Positions 55,350 through 64,000 of a DNA stretch of 64,000 nucleotides are shown one piece after another. The position numbers and the translations under genes are program-made. The notes under the pieces are model-generated. The model was given only the letters and a program-made list of their open reading frames with translations, was not told where the DNA came from and made no database searches. Numbering within the stretch: the stretch's first letter is position 1; each line of letters opens with the position of its first letter. This DNA is from Hippopus hippopus (lineage: Eukaryota > Mollusca > Bivalvia > Cardiida > Cardiidae). The DNA lies in NCBI GenBank assembly GCA_946811185.2, contig OX328110.1, positions 17,290,456 through 17,354,455 on the forward strand, read 5' to 3'.

Positions 55350-55575
55350 ATTGTTTACCAATCAACAGAATTTTACACTGGTCCAAGTCGAAAGCTGTTG
55401 TAGAGAATAAATTTAATCTAGCTCAGGTCATGAAGTTTGTCCCTAAAAAGATAGAAAATGTTATGGGGAAAAAGGAGAAAATGCTGAGTACAAGCATTTT
55501 CTCCTTTTCCCACAATGCTTTCAAAAGCCTTCCTTCTTAGGGTTGTTAAAACGTGGAAGAATTATTATAAGGGTG
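55350..55575 (-). mobile_element. M1 MITE
   Basis: 'attgtttaccaatcaacagaattttacactgg', palindrome at about 55455-55517, decayed right end. Confidence 0.72.
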
Positions 55576-55999
55576 AAGTCACTTGTAACAGTTTCATTCC
55601 ATAAAGCCTGAGTCTGTACAGTGCATATAATTGGATGTCGTCTCATCATTTTTAAGAACTGGTGCAATAAAAATGTTTCAGAATGTAATGAGAGAAGTGC
55701 TTTTTTTCCAAGAGAAATGATAAATTACATTTCACACCAAAATGCATTACTTCTAGCACTAAAATGTTTGAAAATGAGTGTTTCATGATGTTGAGCCAAA
55801 TTTTCAGTCTATGAGTTTCATTGTATTACCCAGCCCCACTTGGCTGTCTGGTTCAACCTTTACCAAATAACACTGATTCATCCTGTGCCAAATAATGCTG
55901 AATTTTTTTCAGCCCTAAAGAGAAAGGTTTAGAAAATAATGTGAAACAGATCATTTTTCAGTTAAACTGTTTTATTCAGAAAACATCGGAGTATTTATT

Positions 56000-56312
56000 G
56001 TCATTGATTTATTGTATGGTGTTTAACGCCGTTTTCAACATTATTTCAGTTATATTGTGGTGGCCAGTGCACCTATCCATGCTTTCCTGGAGTTTCTTTT
56101 ACCAGTACTCCGCACAATATTCTTTCCAAGCCACTGGCTGCTTTCCCACATAACCATTGTCGAAACAGTGATCAGCGGTGAGAGAGGAATGAATCCTGTC
56201 GCAATGACTACCATCAATCCTCAGAAAGAAATTGGCTGAGCCAGGGATGGAACCAGCGACCCCCTGTTCTTGGTTCCTGTACACTACCGACTGTGCTACT
56301 GGAGCTCGGCAT
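56000..56312 (-). mobile_element. SINE-A
   Basis: Tail 'cattgatttattgtatggtgtttaacgcc' at the left. The head on the reverse strand reads 'gagctccagtagcacagtcggtagtgtacagg', with B box GGTTCCATCCC near 56245-56255. Short frames across it on both strands are accidental. Confidence 0.8.
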
Positions 56313-56379
56313 TTATTGTCATAGCACTGTTGTAATCACTGTTGTTGTGTGAAACACTGACATTTTCTCATTTCTCTGT

Positions 56380-56611
56380 AAACTCTTTACTATACAATCC
56401 AGAGTTTTAGCAACCCTGAGGAAATAGCCTTCTGAAAACCTTGTGGGAAAGGGAGAAAATGCTGGTTACCAGCATTTTCTCCCTTTCCCTCAAGTTTTTC
56501 TACACTTTTACAGACAATTACAATCATTCTGCAAAATTTGACTTGTTGTTTGCAAAATTCGTGCTTTCAATTCGTATCTGTCTAAAATTTTGTTGTTTGG
56601 TAAAGAGTTAA
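56380..56611 (+). mobile_element. M1 MITE, near full length
   Basis: 'gtaaactctttactatacaatccagag' to GGTAAAGAGTTAA. Confidence 0.85.
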
Positions 56612-57004
56612 TAGTAAATGATATTTTTTTCAAACTTTGCTTGTTGTTTACCATTAGAAGTGGGAATCCATTCCAGAAGGGAAAGCAACTCTCAACACTT
56701 CTTTTGCAGTTATGCCCCTTGTTTTACTCAGAATTTTCATCGTAATAGCACCTTTAGCCAATCATTTGCAATATGTGGTGCTTTCATTGTAATAGCACTT
56801 TTAGCCAATGTTTGCGCCTTTAATGTGGTGCTTTTATTCTAATTTTCCAGCAATATATTCTTTCCTTTCAAAAACAGATCACATTGTTTGATCCACAGTT
56901 GATTTTCTGTCTGCAGGTGCTGTAACTTACAAAATTAAAACTAAAATTTTAGCTTCTTGTACAGAGATTATTGAAGTCTTATTTTCGTTTGATTTTTCTT
57001 TCAG
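56612..57004. other. Intron 3' end before the short glypican exon
   Basis: 'tttgcaatatgtggtgctttcattgtaatagcacttttagcca' is partly duplicated (56741-56840). An M1-like B remnant lies at 56860-56970. The polypyrimidine tract precedes cag at 57002. Confidence 0.5.
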
Positions 57005-57094
57005 GTTCATGACCTTTGTGGGGTACCTTATAAGGAATCAGCAGATTCCAAAAAAGGTCCAACTTTTGGAAGAGGATCAGGGGACAACCAAGAG
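57005..57094 (+). CDS. Glypican core protein, short internal exon
   Basis: A 90-nt, 30-codon exon in phase 0 at both ends, bounded by a pyrimidine-rich acceptor (ttgatttttctttcag) and an AG|GTAAGT donor. It reads VHDLCGVPYKES and then a hydrophilic, low-conservation tail (DSKKGPTFGRGSGDNQE). The single cysteine with following G-x-P matches the conserved cysteine that comes right after the glypican helical bundle, as in the NRICGRP segment of vertebrate GPC5. The previous exon also ends in phase 0, and the join DYYGQ-VHDLCG reads through cleanly. No basic furin site is visible in this segment. A skipped exon in the 31.9-kb intron cannot be ruled out. Confidence 0.8.
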
Positions 57095-57148
57095 GTAAGT
57101 GGACTAAGCTGCTGTTGAGCCTAGGAGACATTCTTACACTGTTGTGGT

Positions 57149-57374
57149 TTAACTGTTTACTCAACAACAAAATTTTGGAATCGTCCAAATCCAAAGCATT
57201 TGCAAAGGCCTTGTTAAATGATAGTAATTGGTGGGATTTGTTTTTGAAAGGATGGAAAACATTGTGGAAAATGAGAAAATGCTGGATTCCAGCATTTTCT
57301 CCTTTTTCCACAATGATTTTGAAAGCCCTCTTCCTCAAGTGCATGAAAACCTTGATTGTGTGGAAAGGGGTTAA
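57149..57374 (-). mobile_element. M1 MITE
   Basis: TTAACTGTTTACTCAACAAC to 'gtgtggaaaggggTTAA'. It starts 55 bp after the exon donor. Confidence 0.85.
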
Positions 57375-57787
57375 TACCTTTTCAGTAGGGTTTGGTTGTC
57401 ATCATCAGTTATCCACAATAGGAAGTACAATTAGATTGAATATCAAAGTCAAAGGACAAAATTTCTTTTAATTGGGCTAGTGCTGGTTGTTACTTATATC
57501 AGTGCATCTAGGCCTGGATCTCAAAACAGTGTGGTACAAGAATTTCCTCTTTGATAGGTAAAAGTCTCACATGAATCATTCGTTCAGGTAGCTTGAAGGT
57601 CAAGCTCACACAAAAAGTCAAGGTCAGACTTGAAGGTCAAAAGACAAAGTTTCCATGAACAGAGCTAGTGCTGGTCATTACCTACATTACAACATTCATG
57701 CTTTGTTACGGGAGACCACTCCTTCATGCATGGCTTCATCCCGATTTAAATACAGTACCTAACAACTGCGTTAGGGAGAATTCTCTT

Positions 57788-57841
57788 TAGCTCAGTGGTA
57801 ATGGTGTTGGCCTTTTGTCCGGGCGTTCTAGGTTCAAATCC
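57788..57841 (+). promoter_or_regulatory. tRNA-like Pol III A box and B box in LTR, unit 1
   Basis: A box TAGCTCAGTGG at 57788-57798 and B box GGTTCAAATCC at 57831-57841, with tRNA-like spacing. The 5' flank does not pair with the 3' TGATCC, so this is tRNA-derived rather than a working tRNA gene. Confidence 0.65.
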
Positions 57842-57910
57842 TACCTGATCCCTTTATTTCTGTCATGCATTTGTTCATTTGTTTCTATGTTACGGACTTT
57901 GTTTGTAAGA

Positions 57911-57928
57911 TGGGGGCTCGTCCGGGAT
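57911..57928 (+). other. Primer-binding site, tRNA-Pro type, unit 1
   Basis: TGGGGGCTCGTCCGGGAT is complementary over 18 nt to the 3' end of tRNA-Pro and is the same PBS used by murine-leukaemia-type retroviruses. It directly follows the LTR. Confidence 0.8.
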
Positions 57929-58010
57929 TGGCCATTGAGCCATTAATCCCATTTGTTGTCCAAAAACGGACTTTCTTCCTAATAAGGCTTTGAGTCATCA
58001 ATAAATGATG

Positions 58011-58026
58011 ACTTTAAGAGGGAGTG
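58011..58026 (+). other. Polypurine tract before second LTR
   Basis: actttAAGAGGGAGTG lies immediately upstream of the second LTR start. The equivalent at 58334-58349 reads AAGAGGGGGTG. Confidence 0.55.
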
Positions 58027-58110
58027 TGTTATGGGAGACCACTCCTTCATGCATGGCTGTATCCCGATTTAAATACAATACCTAACAACTGCATTAGGGA
58101 GAATTCTCTT

Positions 58111-58164
58111 TAGCTCAGTGGTTATAGTGTTGGCCTTTCGTCCGGGCGTTCTAGGTTCGAATCC
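58111..58164 (+). promoter_or_regulatory. tRNA-like Pol III A box and B box in LTR, unit 2
   Basis: A box TAGCTCAGTGG at 58111-58121 and a consensus-perfect B box GGTTCGAATCC at 58154-58164. This copy is better preserved than the one in unit 1. Confidence 0.7.
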
Positions 58165-58233
58165 TGCCCGATCCCTGTATTTCTGCCATGCATTTGTTTA
58201 TTTGTTTCTTTGTTACAGACTTTGTTCGTAAGA

Positions 58234-58251
58234 TGGGAGCTCGTCCGGGAT
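58234..58251 (+). other. Primer-binding site, unit 2
   Basis: Same 18-nt site with one substitution (TGGGAG for TGGGGG), at the same offset from its LTR start. Confidence 0.75.
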
Positions 58252-58418
58252 TGGCCATTGAGCCATTAATCCCACTTGTTGTCCAAAAACGGACTTTCTG
58301 CCTAATAAGGCTTTGAGTCATCAATAAATTATGACTTTAAGAGGGGGTGTGTTATGGGAGACCACTCCTTCATGCATTGAAGGTTTCTTTGATCCTTGTT
58401 ACTGTCATAACATGAGCC

Positions 58419-58648
58419 TTAACCCTTTACCACACGGCAAAATTCAAGACCTATCCACATTGAAAGCATTTGCAGACGACAGTTTCATAGTGGCTCAAAT
58501 GACGCAACTTTTCTTTGATAGGGTAGAAAACTTTGTGGGAAAAGGAGAAAATGCTGGTTACCAGCATTTTCTCCTTTTCCCACAATGTTTTCAAAAGGCC
58601 TCTTCTTCAGGGGCATTAAAAGGCGTCATTGTGTGGGTAAAGGGTTAA
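58419..58648 (-). mobile_element. M1 MITE, 230 bp, CCC at both ends
   Basis: TTAACCCTTTACCACACGGC to GGGTAAAGGGTTAA. Confidence 0.92.
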
Positions 58649-58916
58649 CTGTGTAGTATAAGCCATACTTAATATCCTCATTAGTCTGATCCTAGATTTA
58701 GACAGGAAGCAATTTCTGATTTAAACCATTTGGTTTAGCCAATGAGAAATTGTGTTACTTTCAAATTTAGCAAAATTCTTGAGAGTTAGACTATGAATGT
58801 TCTATGTATGGCTTGTGAATAAAGATCCTGATCATTGATACTTTTGTCAGATATCATGTAGAATGATTGCGTCAGGTTAAGTGTTAAGTTTTAAAGCAAT
58901 TCATTGTCATCCACAG

Positions 58917-59071
58917 GTTACCATATTTCCTTTCATGTCAGTGATGCAAATTACTCTACAGTTGGTGGATTCCAAACGAACATTTTTAGCTTTGGGATTA
59001 GATAGATGTCCCAAAAAACAAGATGATCCCACAGAGGATATAGAATGTTGGAACGGAACAGAACTAGCCGG
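58917..59071 (+). CDS. Glypican core protein, exon with CWNG motif
   Basis: The acceptor is ccacag at 58911-58916 and the donor GG|GTAAGT starts at 59072. The 155 nt are open from phase 0 and leave phase 2 (51 codons plus two bases). The segment LVDSKRTFLALGLDRC corresponds to the helix ending in a conserved cysteine, and ECWNGTELAG to the near-invariant glypican CWNG-x-E-L motif, here with an N-G-T sequon. Cysteines are at exon residues 31 and 44. The following exon should complete a glycine codon and continue toward the Ser-Gly attachment region; none was recognised before 64000. Confidence is high because the motif, splice sites and phase with the 57005 exon all agree. Confidence 0.85.
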
Positions 59072-59528
59072 GTAAGTCAATCTGACTGAAGTGCAGGGGC
59101 AAGTCTTTACCAACTATTCTTGATAACATTGACTTGGTCTCTATTTTAAAGAGTTTTCTAAATTTCAAAGTACATGTAAATTTTGATTGGCTAAGCTAAA
59201 TGGTATAGACAATCCAAAATTGTGTTTCTGTCTCAATCTAAGACTAGGAAAGCAATTTAGAATAGATGGTGAATATAGGCCTTTAAGATCGCCTCTGTAT
59301 TAAGCAGTTTCTGTACCCAGCAACTTCTTGCGGCATTCTTTTCAAAGTTAAAAACTCTGCTCAGTGGTGGAAACGGAATGTTGTACTGCTTTGCATCCAT
59401 CCCTGGAAATAGTTTGGCCAAGTTGGGATGAAAGCTTCCAACCAGTGGTTTGCTAGTGCATAGTATGTAATACCACTCTTTCGTCTGGGTGATTTTAAAC
59501 TTGATTGCTTTGGTAAAGGGTTGAAACT
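59072..59528. other. Intron start after the CWNG exon
   Basis: Contains a diverged 'tgattggctaagctaaatggtatagacaatccaaaattgtg' repeat (59165-59225). No further exon seen. Confidence 0.5.
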
Positions 59529-59749
59529 TTTACCCCTTTACCACATGATCCTGAGTTTTAATGATCCTGAAGGAAAAGGCTTTTGAAAACATGATGGGAA
59601 AAGGAGAAAATGCTGGTAACCAGCATTTTCTCCCTTTTCCACAATGTTTCATACCCTATCAAAGACAGAAATCATGATTCAAGTTAGATTCAATATGTTG
59701 TCTGCAGATTTGTTTGATGCCAAAATTTTGTCGTTTGGTAAAGAGTTAA
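59529..59749 (+). mobile_element. M1 MITE
   Basis: 'ttttacccctttaccacatgatcc' to GGTAAAGAGTTAA. The palindrome is well kept. Confidence 0.85.
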
Positions 59750-60033
59750 AAGACTGACAAGCTTATTTTACTCTTCTGACCTGTACCTTTGACCTGTATT
59801 TCTTCGATGTTGCATTACATAGGTATTTACTTCGGCTCTCAATAATAATTTATTCTAAGCTAAATGTACCTAGTGTCTAGACATAATCGCAATGTAAGGT
59901 TTCTAGACCCTGGAGTAATAACATGATGTTTCTGCAATTGATTGTTTGGTAATAGCTGACCAAAGAAATAACATAACCATTATCATGATGGCAAAAACCT
60001 TTACAAAATTTGATTGGCCAACCCAGTCACATG

Positions 60034-60120
60034 AACCTGATGAGCTTCATCTAATTTGATGTCTGCAAATACTTTAAACCTGGATGAGTCTAAAATTTTG
60101 TTGTTTGGTTATGTGTTAAA
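60034..60120 (+). repeat. M1 MITE, B-half fragment
   Basis: 'tctaatttgatgtctgcaaatactttaaacc' to 'tttggttatgtgttaa'. Confidence 0.6.
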
Positions 60121-60473
60121 ATAGTAAAACATGTGAAAACATTTCTGCCAAGAAAGAGATTGCTCTGGATGAGCAATTTATCATTTCACCACAGTGTTTT
60201 CAGAAGTACAGGAGAAAAAATCTTGTGTAGGCCATAATTTGCAAATGGATGCAGAATGCTGCATGCATGTCTGAACTGATTTTTTATGACAGAATTCACT
60301 TTTACATAGACGGAATGTCTATATTGTATCATAAATATGTCATTTCTATTTAATTTCTCTTTAAATATAGGATTTAAGATCAATGTCTTACAAATGGTAT
60401 TGCCTCATGCTATCTATGCTTCACTCAGCATTCTCAGTGCAGAGTTTTAATCAGGGTTCTTTTTGACTGTGAT

Positions 60474-60700
60474 TTAACCCTTTCCCAAACAACAAATTTT
60501 AGACTCTTGTAAATTCAAAACAACTGCAGACAATAAATTCAAAATAGATAAAAATGAGCTTAAGTTCTCAGATGGGATAGGAAACTTGTGGGAAAAGGAG
60601 AAATTGCTGTTTACCAGCATTTTCTTCTTTTTCCACAATGTTTTCAAAAGCCTTCTTTCCCAGGGTCGTGAAAACCAGGGATTGTTTGGTAAACGGTTAA
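60474..60700 (-). mobile_element. M1 MITE
   Basis: TTAACCCTTTCCCAAACAAC to GGTAAACGGTTAA. Confidence 0.88.
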
Positions 60701-60843
60701 GTGTTTGATTTTTTAACCAGTATATCCTGGGCTCAGTTTCATAAAAAAAACTTAAGTTTCTGTTTTGCTTTAGTCTGCTAATGGACTCATTTTCCAACTT
60801 AAGTTGAGTTTGTTATCTGAGACACATGTCACTAACATTAAAA

Positions 60844-60998
60844 GACTTTAGGAACATTCTTAAATCCCGAGTTGGCACGTTTCAGACTCAGCTCAGCAAA
60901 ATTAATGAACTTAAGCCTGTTAAGTGAGTTAAACCCATTTATTTTGCTGAGTTAGGTCTAAATGTGTCAGCTTAGGATTTGAGAATGTTACTAAAGTC
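60844..60998. repeat. Foldback with 60-bp arms
   Basis: Left arm 'gactttaggaacattcttaaatcccgagttggc...ctcagcaaaa' (60844-60903) pairs with the right arm ending 'ttgagaatgttactaaagtc' (60940-60998). Outer 'cttaagtttctg' / 'cagaaactgagtc' pieces at about 60750 and 61050 may extend it. Confidence 0.75.
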
Positions 60999-61099
60999 TG
61001 TTTAGATGAGTGAGGGATGTCCGAAATAGCTAACTGAAGTTAAGTCAGAAACTGAGTCTATTTTTTAGGATTTTAGCAAACTATTACTGTCAGTTGAAT

Positions 61100-61760
61100 T
61101 GGAGGAATTATTGAAGTCTATTGAAGATAATTACTTCAAACTTTGGCTAGTTGTTAACTAGAAGGGGAATTTATACCGGAAAGGGAGGTAACCCTCGGAA
61201 TATTTTTTTTCAGCATAGCTGCATGTGCTGGCTTTTGACCTACTTTTGGTACTGATAGAAAATGAATAAATAGAAATTTGTGATTGGTCAGAAATGTAGA
61301 TATGTTTATTTTAAGGGCCTATTTGCTGGCAAATTTACACCGTCTATCTTTTTTAAAAAGATATTTCTTGTATCACATTTTTCATGCTCCAAAAATTCGC
61401 ACTGAATATGTTACTACAGCAGAGTTAGCACCCAATATACTGTATTAGCAGAAATTTTTGTGAGGTGGAAATTTTTGCGATTTCGGAAATTTGAAAAATT
61501 CGCAAACTTTTTTGTTTGCGTATTTAACACAAATATACCAACAAATAACTAGTATCTTGAATTCGCAAACATTTCCATGCGCATAATGTCCATAATAGGT
61601 AATTTGCAAATTTTTCGACACGCGTATTTATCCATGTATACAGTATGGTATTCTCTTGTTTCTACATCATTATTTTTGTCAATAGCTTAGTTTAAAAGCT
61701 GCCTTTGCAAGTGAATATAGTTTGTCAGCTTTCGTGAAGATTTGATAAAAACATACATGC
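61100..61760. other. No gene recognised
   Basis: A cluster of 'cgcaaa' / 'tttgcg' and 'gaaatttttg' words at 61440-61640 suggests a decayed inverted element. Confidence 0.4.
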
Positions 61761-61986
61761 TTAGCTCTGTACCAAACAACAAAGTTTTATACTCAACCAA
61801 ATTGTGAGCATGTGCAGATGACCAAACAAATGTAGCTCAAATAATGATTTCTGTCTTTGGGTAGAAAACATTGTGGGAAAATGAGAAAATGCTGATTACC
61901 AGCATTTTCTCCTTTTCCCACAATATTTTCAAAAGCATTCTCCCTTCAGGGTCGTCAAAACTCTGGATTTTTTGGTAAAGGGTTAA
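61761..61986 (-). mobile_element. M1 MITE
   Basis: 'ttagctctgtaccaaacaacaaag' to GGTAAAGGGTTAA. Palindrome at about 61866-61932. Confidence 0.85.
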
Positions 61987-62139
61987 AGGATTCTAATTGT
62001 AAGCCACCTTAAGTCATATTTGAAATCTACCATTATGGCCTCCAAATCAGAACAATTCCTCCTATTCAACTGACAGAAAGTATCCATTTCATGAATTTTG
62101 GGAGTTTGGGTGTGGGCAGAAGTGATATAATGACAGGGG

Positions 62140-62355
62140 TTTATTAAACAATCCTGTGTTTTTATAACAAGAAAAAAAGATATGTGAAAAAAATCGTGGG
62201 AAAAGAAGAAAATGCTTGTAACCAGCATTTTCTCCTTTCCCCACAATGTTGTCTACCATTTCAACATAAAATTCTATCATTTGAGTAACGTTGAATTTGT
62301 CAACTGTAAATGCTTGCAATACGGATAGGTCTAGACTTCCTCTGGTAAAGGGTAA
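62140..62355 (+). mobile_element. M1 MITE
   Basis: 'ttattaaacaatcctgtgtttttataac' to 'cctctggtaaagggtaa'. Confidence 0.72.
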
Positions 62356-62542
62356 CAGACATTGATGCATGAAAAAGAAAGCTGCCTTCTTCTGACCTTT
62401 TAATTATAGGAATCAAGCATGAAACAGAGAATGAAAAATGACTTCAGACGTGAATCAATATGAAGCTATAAACTGGTTTTGTCCATTATTTTCGACTTTT
62501 TTCCTTATAGGATAGAAAATGTCATCCTTTGGTTCTCTATTA

Positions 62543-62980
62543 CCCTTATAAACAAACAATTCAGTATTTTAACATGTCTATGAAAGAAGGCATTTGAAAA
62601 CATTGTGGGAAAAGGAGAAATTGCTTGTAACAAGCAATTGTAACAAGCAATTTCTCCTTTCACCACAGTGTTTCTTATCAGATCAGAGTACTTCAGCTCA
62701 TATTTACCAATTTTAAACTTGTCTTCTGCAGATGTTTTCAGATTGGATTAATTGATTGATTGATGATACAGTGTTTAACGCCGTTTTTAACATAACAGTA
62801 TTTCAGTTATATCACAGCGGCTAGTGCACCCATCCCAAGCCACTCGCTGCTTTCCCACATAACCATCGTCGAAACAATGATCAGCGTGCAAGAGGAACAA
62901 ATCCTGTCACAATGACCTTTCATCAATGCTTTCAGTTGGAAAGAGTCCAAGGTTTGTTGCTAGAGAAAGAATAAAGTCAG
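62543..62980 (+). mobile_element. M1 MITE interrupted by SINE-A
   Basis: 'attacccttataaacaaacaattcag', palindrome with a duplicated 'tgtaacaagcaat' at its centre, B half to 'ttcagattgga' (62746), then resuming near 62930 with 'gctttcagttggaaagagtccaagg'. Confidence 0.65.
62745..62928 (-). mobile_element. SINE-A, internally deleted
   Basis: 'ttaattgattgattgatgatacagtgtttaacgcc' tail, body to 'cagcgtgcaagaggaacaaatcctgtcacaatgacc'. The head is missing. Confidence 0.7.
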
Positions 62981-63018
62981 TTTGCCCCATGAAAGTATTT
63001 TGCTAAAGACAACTGAAA

Positions 63019-63228
63019 CCCCTAACCAAAGGACGAAATTTTAGACATGTCCAAGCTGGAAAAATTGTCAGATGGCAAAAAAATGTGACTCAAAAATAAA
63101 AATTCACCTTTGGACATTGTAGTTAAAGGACAAAATGCTGGTTACGAGCATTGTCTCCTTTTTCCCACAATACTTTCAAAAGGCCCATTTCCTCAAGGTG
63201 GTTAAACTCCAGATTGTGTCTTAACCCT
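63019..63228 (-). repeat. M1 MITE, degenerate
   Basis: 'aacccctaaccaaaggacgaaattttagac' to 'gattgtgtcttaacccttt'. Confidence 0.7.
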
Positions 63229-63795
63229 TTTGGCATCATAGGCAAAACAGCCTATACAATCAAAATCTTTGTAAGTTTCAATGGATTGTATTTAGAGCCG
63301 TTGAAAGAGGTTGAGTTTATGTATTTGGCGCTGAACGAGTTAATGTATTAAAACTTATTTCTTGAATCTGGATAATCAACAGTGATCAAAGTCATGGAAA
63401 ATAGATGTACCGGTATGTGAAATCATTCAGGCAAAAGATGATATTTGCTAGTTACACATACATTGCAACTATGATTTTGAAAGTTTGCTGTTACAAAACA
63501 ATAAAGTCCTCTAAAGGTAACAGGATGAGATGCAGGAAATGTCAGTCTTTCAGTTTTGAAATGACATTTTGGGTTTTGAAATTTTATTTTGTAAATATTA
63601 TGTGTTTTTGCCTTGTAAAAGTACTTTATATGAAATATTTTGTAAATTATGACAAATTAGGGGAAAAGATTGGTTTCAGATAAAAGGTCATTTTGAAAAA
63701 AGTAGCTGTTTTTTTGAATAACACAAAAAACTTGATGGGCTTTATGGAACCTATCAATGTAATTTATAATAAAGTCAATCACATAGTTTCAAGGA
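63229..63795. other. No gene recognised
   Basis: Two adjacent + strand frames (63151-63351, 63405-63683) are AT-rich and without domains or splice sites. I do not call them. Confidence 0.45.
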
Positions 63796-63796
63796 C

Positions 63797-63992
63797 CCCA
63801 GGTAAAAGGCTTTTTAAAGTGTTGGAAAAGAAAAAAATGTTGGTAACCAGCATTTTCTTATTTTCTCCAACATGTTATCATGTCTTTCAAAGACATATCC
63901 GTTTTGGAGCCAGAGTCATTTTCAATTTTTTGTCTGCATAAACTTTGAATTTAGACAAATATACAAATTTTTTGTTTGGTAAAGAGCTAACC
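63797..63992 (+). repeat. M1 MITE, degenerate
   Basis: 'aggaccccaggtaaaaggctttttaaagtg', decayed palindrome, 'tttgtttggtaaagagctaa' end. Confidence 0.7.
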
Positions 63993-64000
63993 TTCTACAA

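Larger units (their letters stand above)
25125..57004 (+). other. Glypican intron, about 31.9 kb
   Basis: Spans GTAAGT at 25125 to cag at 57002-57004, with phase 0 on both sides. It contains about 50 M1 MITE copies, SINEs, the DD41D transposon, both 165-bp-period blocks and several foldbacks. No further exon was recognised in it. Confidence 0.75.
57704..58377 (+). mobile_element. Tandem TRIM-like LTR element with tRNA-like promoter in the LTR
   Basis: Three units start with TGTTAYGGGAGACCACTCC at 57704, 58027 and 58350, exactly 323 bp apart. Units 1 and 2 are full length; unit 3 is cut off after 28 nt. Order: LTR about 207 bp (57704-57910), primer-binding site, internal segment of about 100 bp without an ORF, polypurine tract, next LTR. 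The internal end has a hairpin around an AATAAA (57994-58012). LTR-PBS-PPT-LTR without coding sequence fits TRIM elements, which are mobilised in trans and often form tandem chains. The 3' LTR border is uncertain because it ends AAGA rather than CA, and no flanking target duplication can be read since the last LTR is truncated. Confidence 0.72.
57095..58916 (+). other. Glypican intron, 1.8 kb
   Basis: Spans GTAAGT at 57095 to ccacag at 58911-58916. It holds one M1 copy near each end and the tandem TRIM-like array between them. The part at 57480-57700 has short direct repeats of the 'aaggtcaag' type. Confidence 0.8.

Noticed and set aside
57788..57850. Functional tRNA genes at 57788 and 58111
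   Set aside because: A and B boxes are good, but the 5' flank does not pair with the 3' acceptor sequence, the anticodon stem is poor, and both sit at the same place in a repeated LTR.
59072..64000. Downstream glypican exons with Ser-Gly repeats and a GPI signal
   Set aside because: No splice-bounded frame starting in the required phase with family motifs was found.
1..64000. piggyBac transposase that could move M1 or M2
   Set aside because: No DDE-piggyBac frame was recognised on either strand. The only transposase is the DD41D mariner relic, which targets TA.

Overview
The window is eukaryotic, AT-rich and very gene-poor. Long introns, tRNA-derived SINEs, many miniature inverted-repeat elements and degenerate 'aaggtcaaggtcac' and 'gccctggggtcaaa' type repeats together suggest a marine invertebrate, most plausibly a bivalve mollusc. 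That assignment is an inference from repeat style and gene structure; no sequence here identifies a species.

One protein-coding gene is supported: three + strand exons of a glypican (GPI-anchored heparan-sulfate proteoglycan core protein) at 24424-25124, 57005-57094 and 58917-59071. All have AG/GT borders and compatible phases. They encode the middle of the cysteine-rich globular domain, closest by eye to the GPC3/GPC5 (Dally) clade. The introns are at least 24 kb upstream, 31.9 kb and 1.8 kb. The first exons (signal peptide and N-terminal CC motif) and the last exons (glycosaminoglycan attachment sites and GPI signal) were not found and probably lie outside the window.

Almost everything else is intronic repeat DNA. 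The dominant component is one TTAA-flanked MITE family, called M1 here: about 85 full or partial copies, full length about 229 bp. Its ends are TTAACCCTTTACCA and TTAACTCTTTACCA, and its centre is a near-perfect palindrome of about 67 nt. A short half (A) and a long half (B) flank the palindrome. Most copies are A-B, but A-A and B-B foldback isomers also occur. Copies insert into each other and into other repeats at TTAA, and some abut sharing a single TTAA. Other families are a second palindromic TTAA MITE (M2), a MITE with terminal repeats of about 65 bp (M3), a tRNA-derived SINE with an ATTGATTG-type tail (about seven copies), a 165-bp-period dispersed block (two copies), several single long foldbacks, a 42-bp minisatellite (150-1935), a 25-bp minisatellite (34966-35262), and a dead DD41D Tc1/mariner transposon (47869-49315) with TA target duplication.

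The most unusual object lies in the intron between the last two exons, at 57704-58377. It is a tandem LTR-internal-LTR-internal-LTR array with a 323-bp period. Each internal segment carries a primer-binding site matching the 3' end of tRNA-Pro and a polypurine tract but no coding capacity. Each full LTR also carries a tRNA-like A box and B box. This is the architecture of a TRIM (terminal-repeat retrotransposon in miniature) whose LTR has apparently captured a Pol III promoter.

Many open frames in the window share the peptide ENIVGKGENAGYQHFLLF. They are translations of the M1 palindrome, not a protein family.
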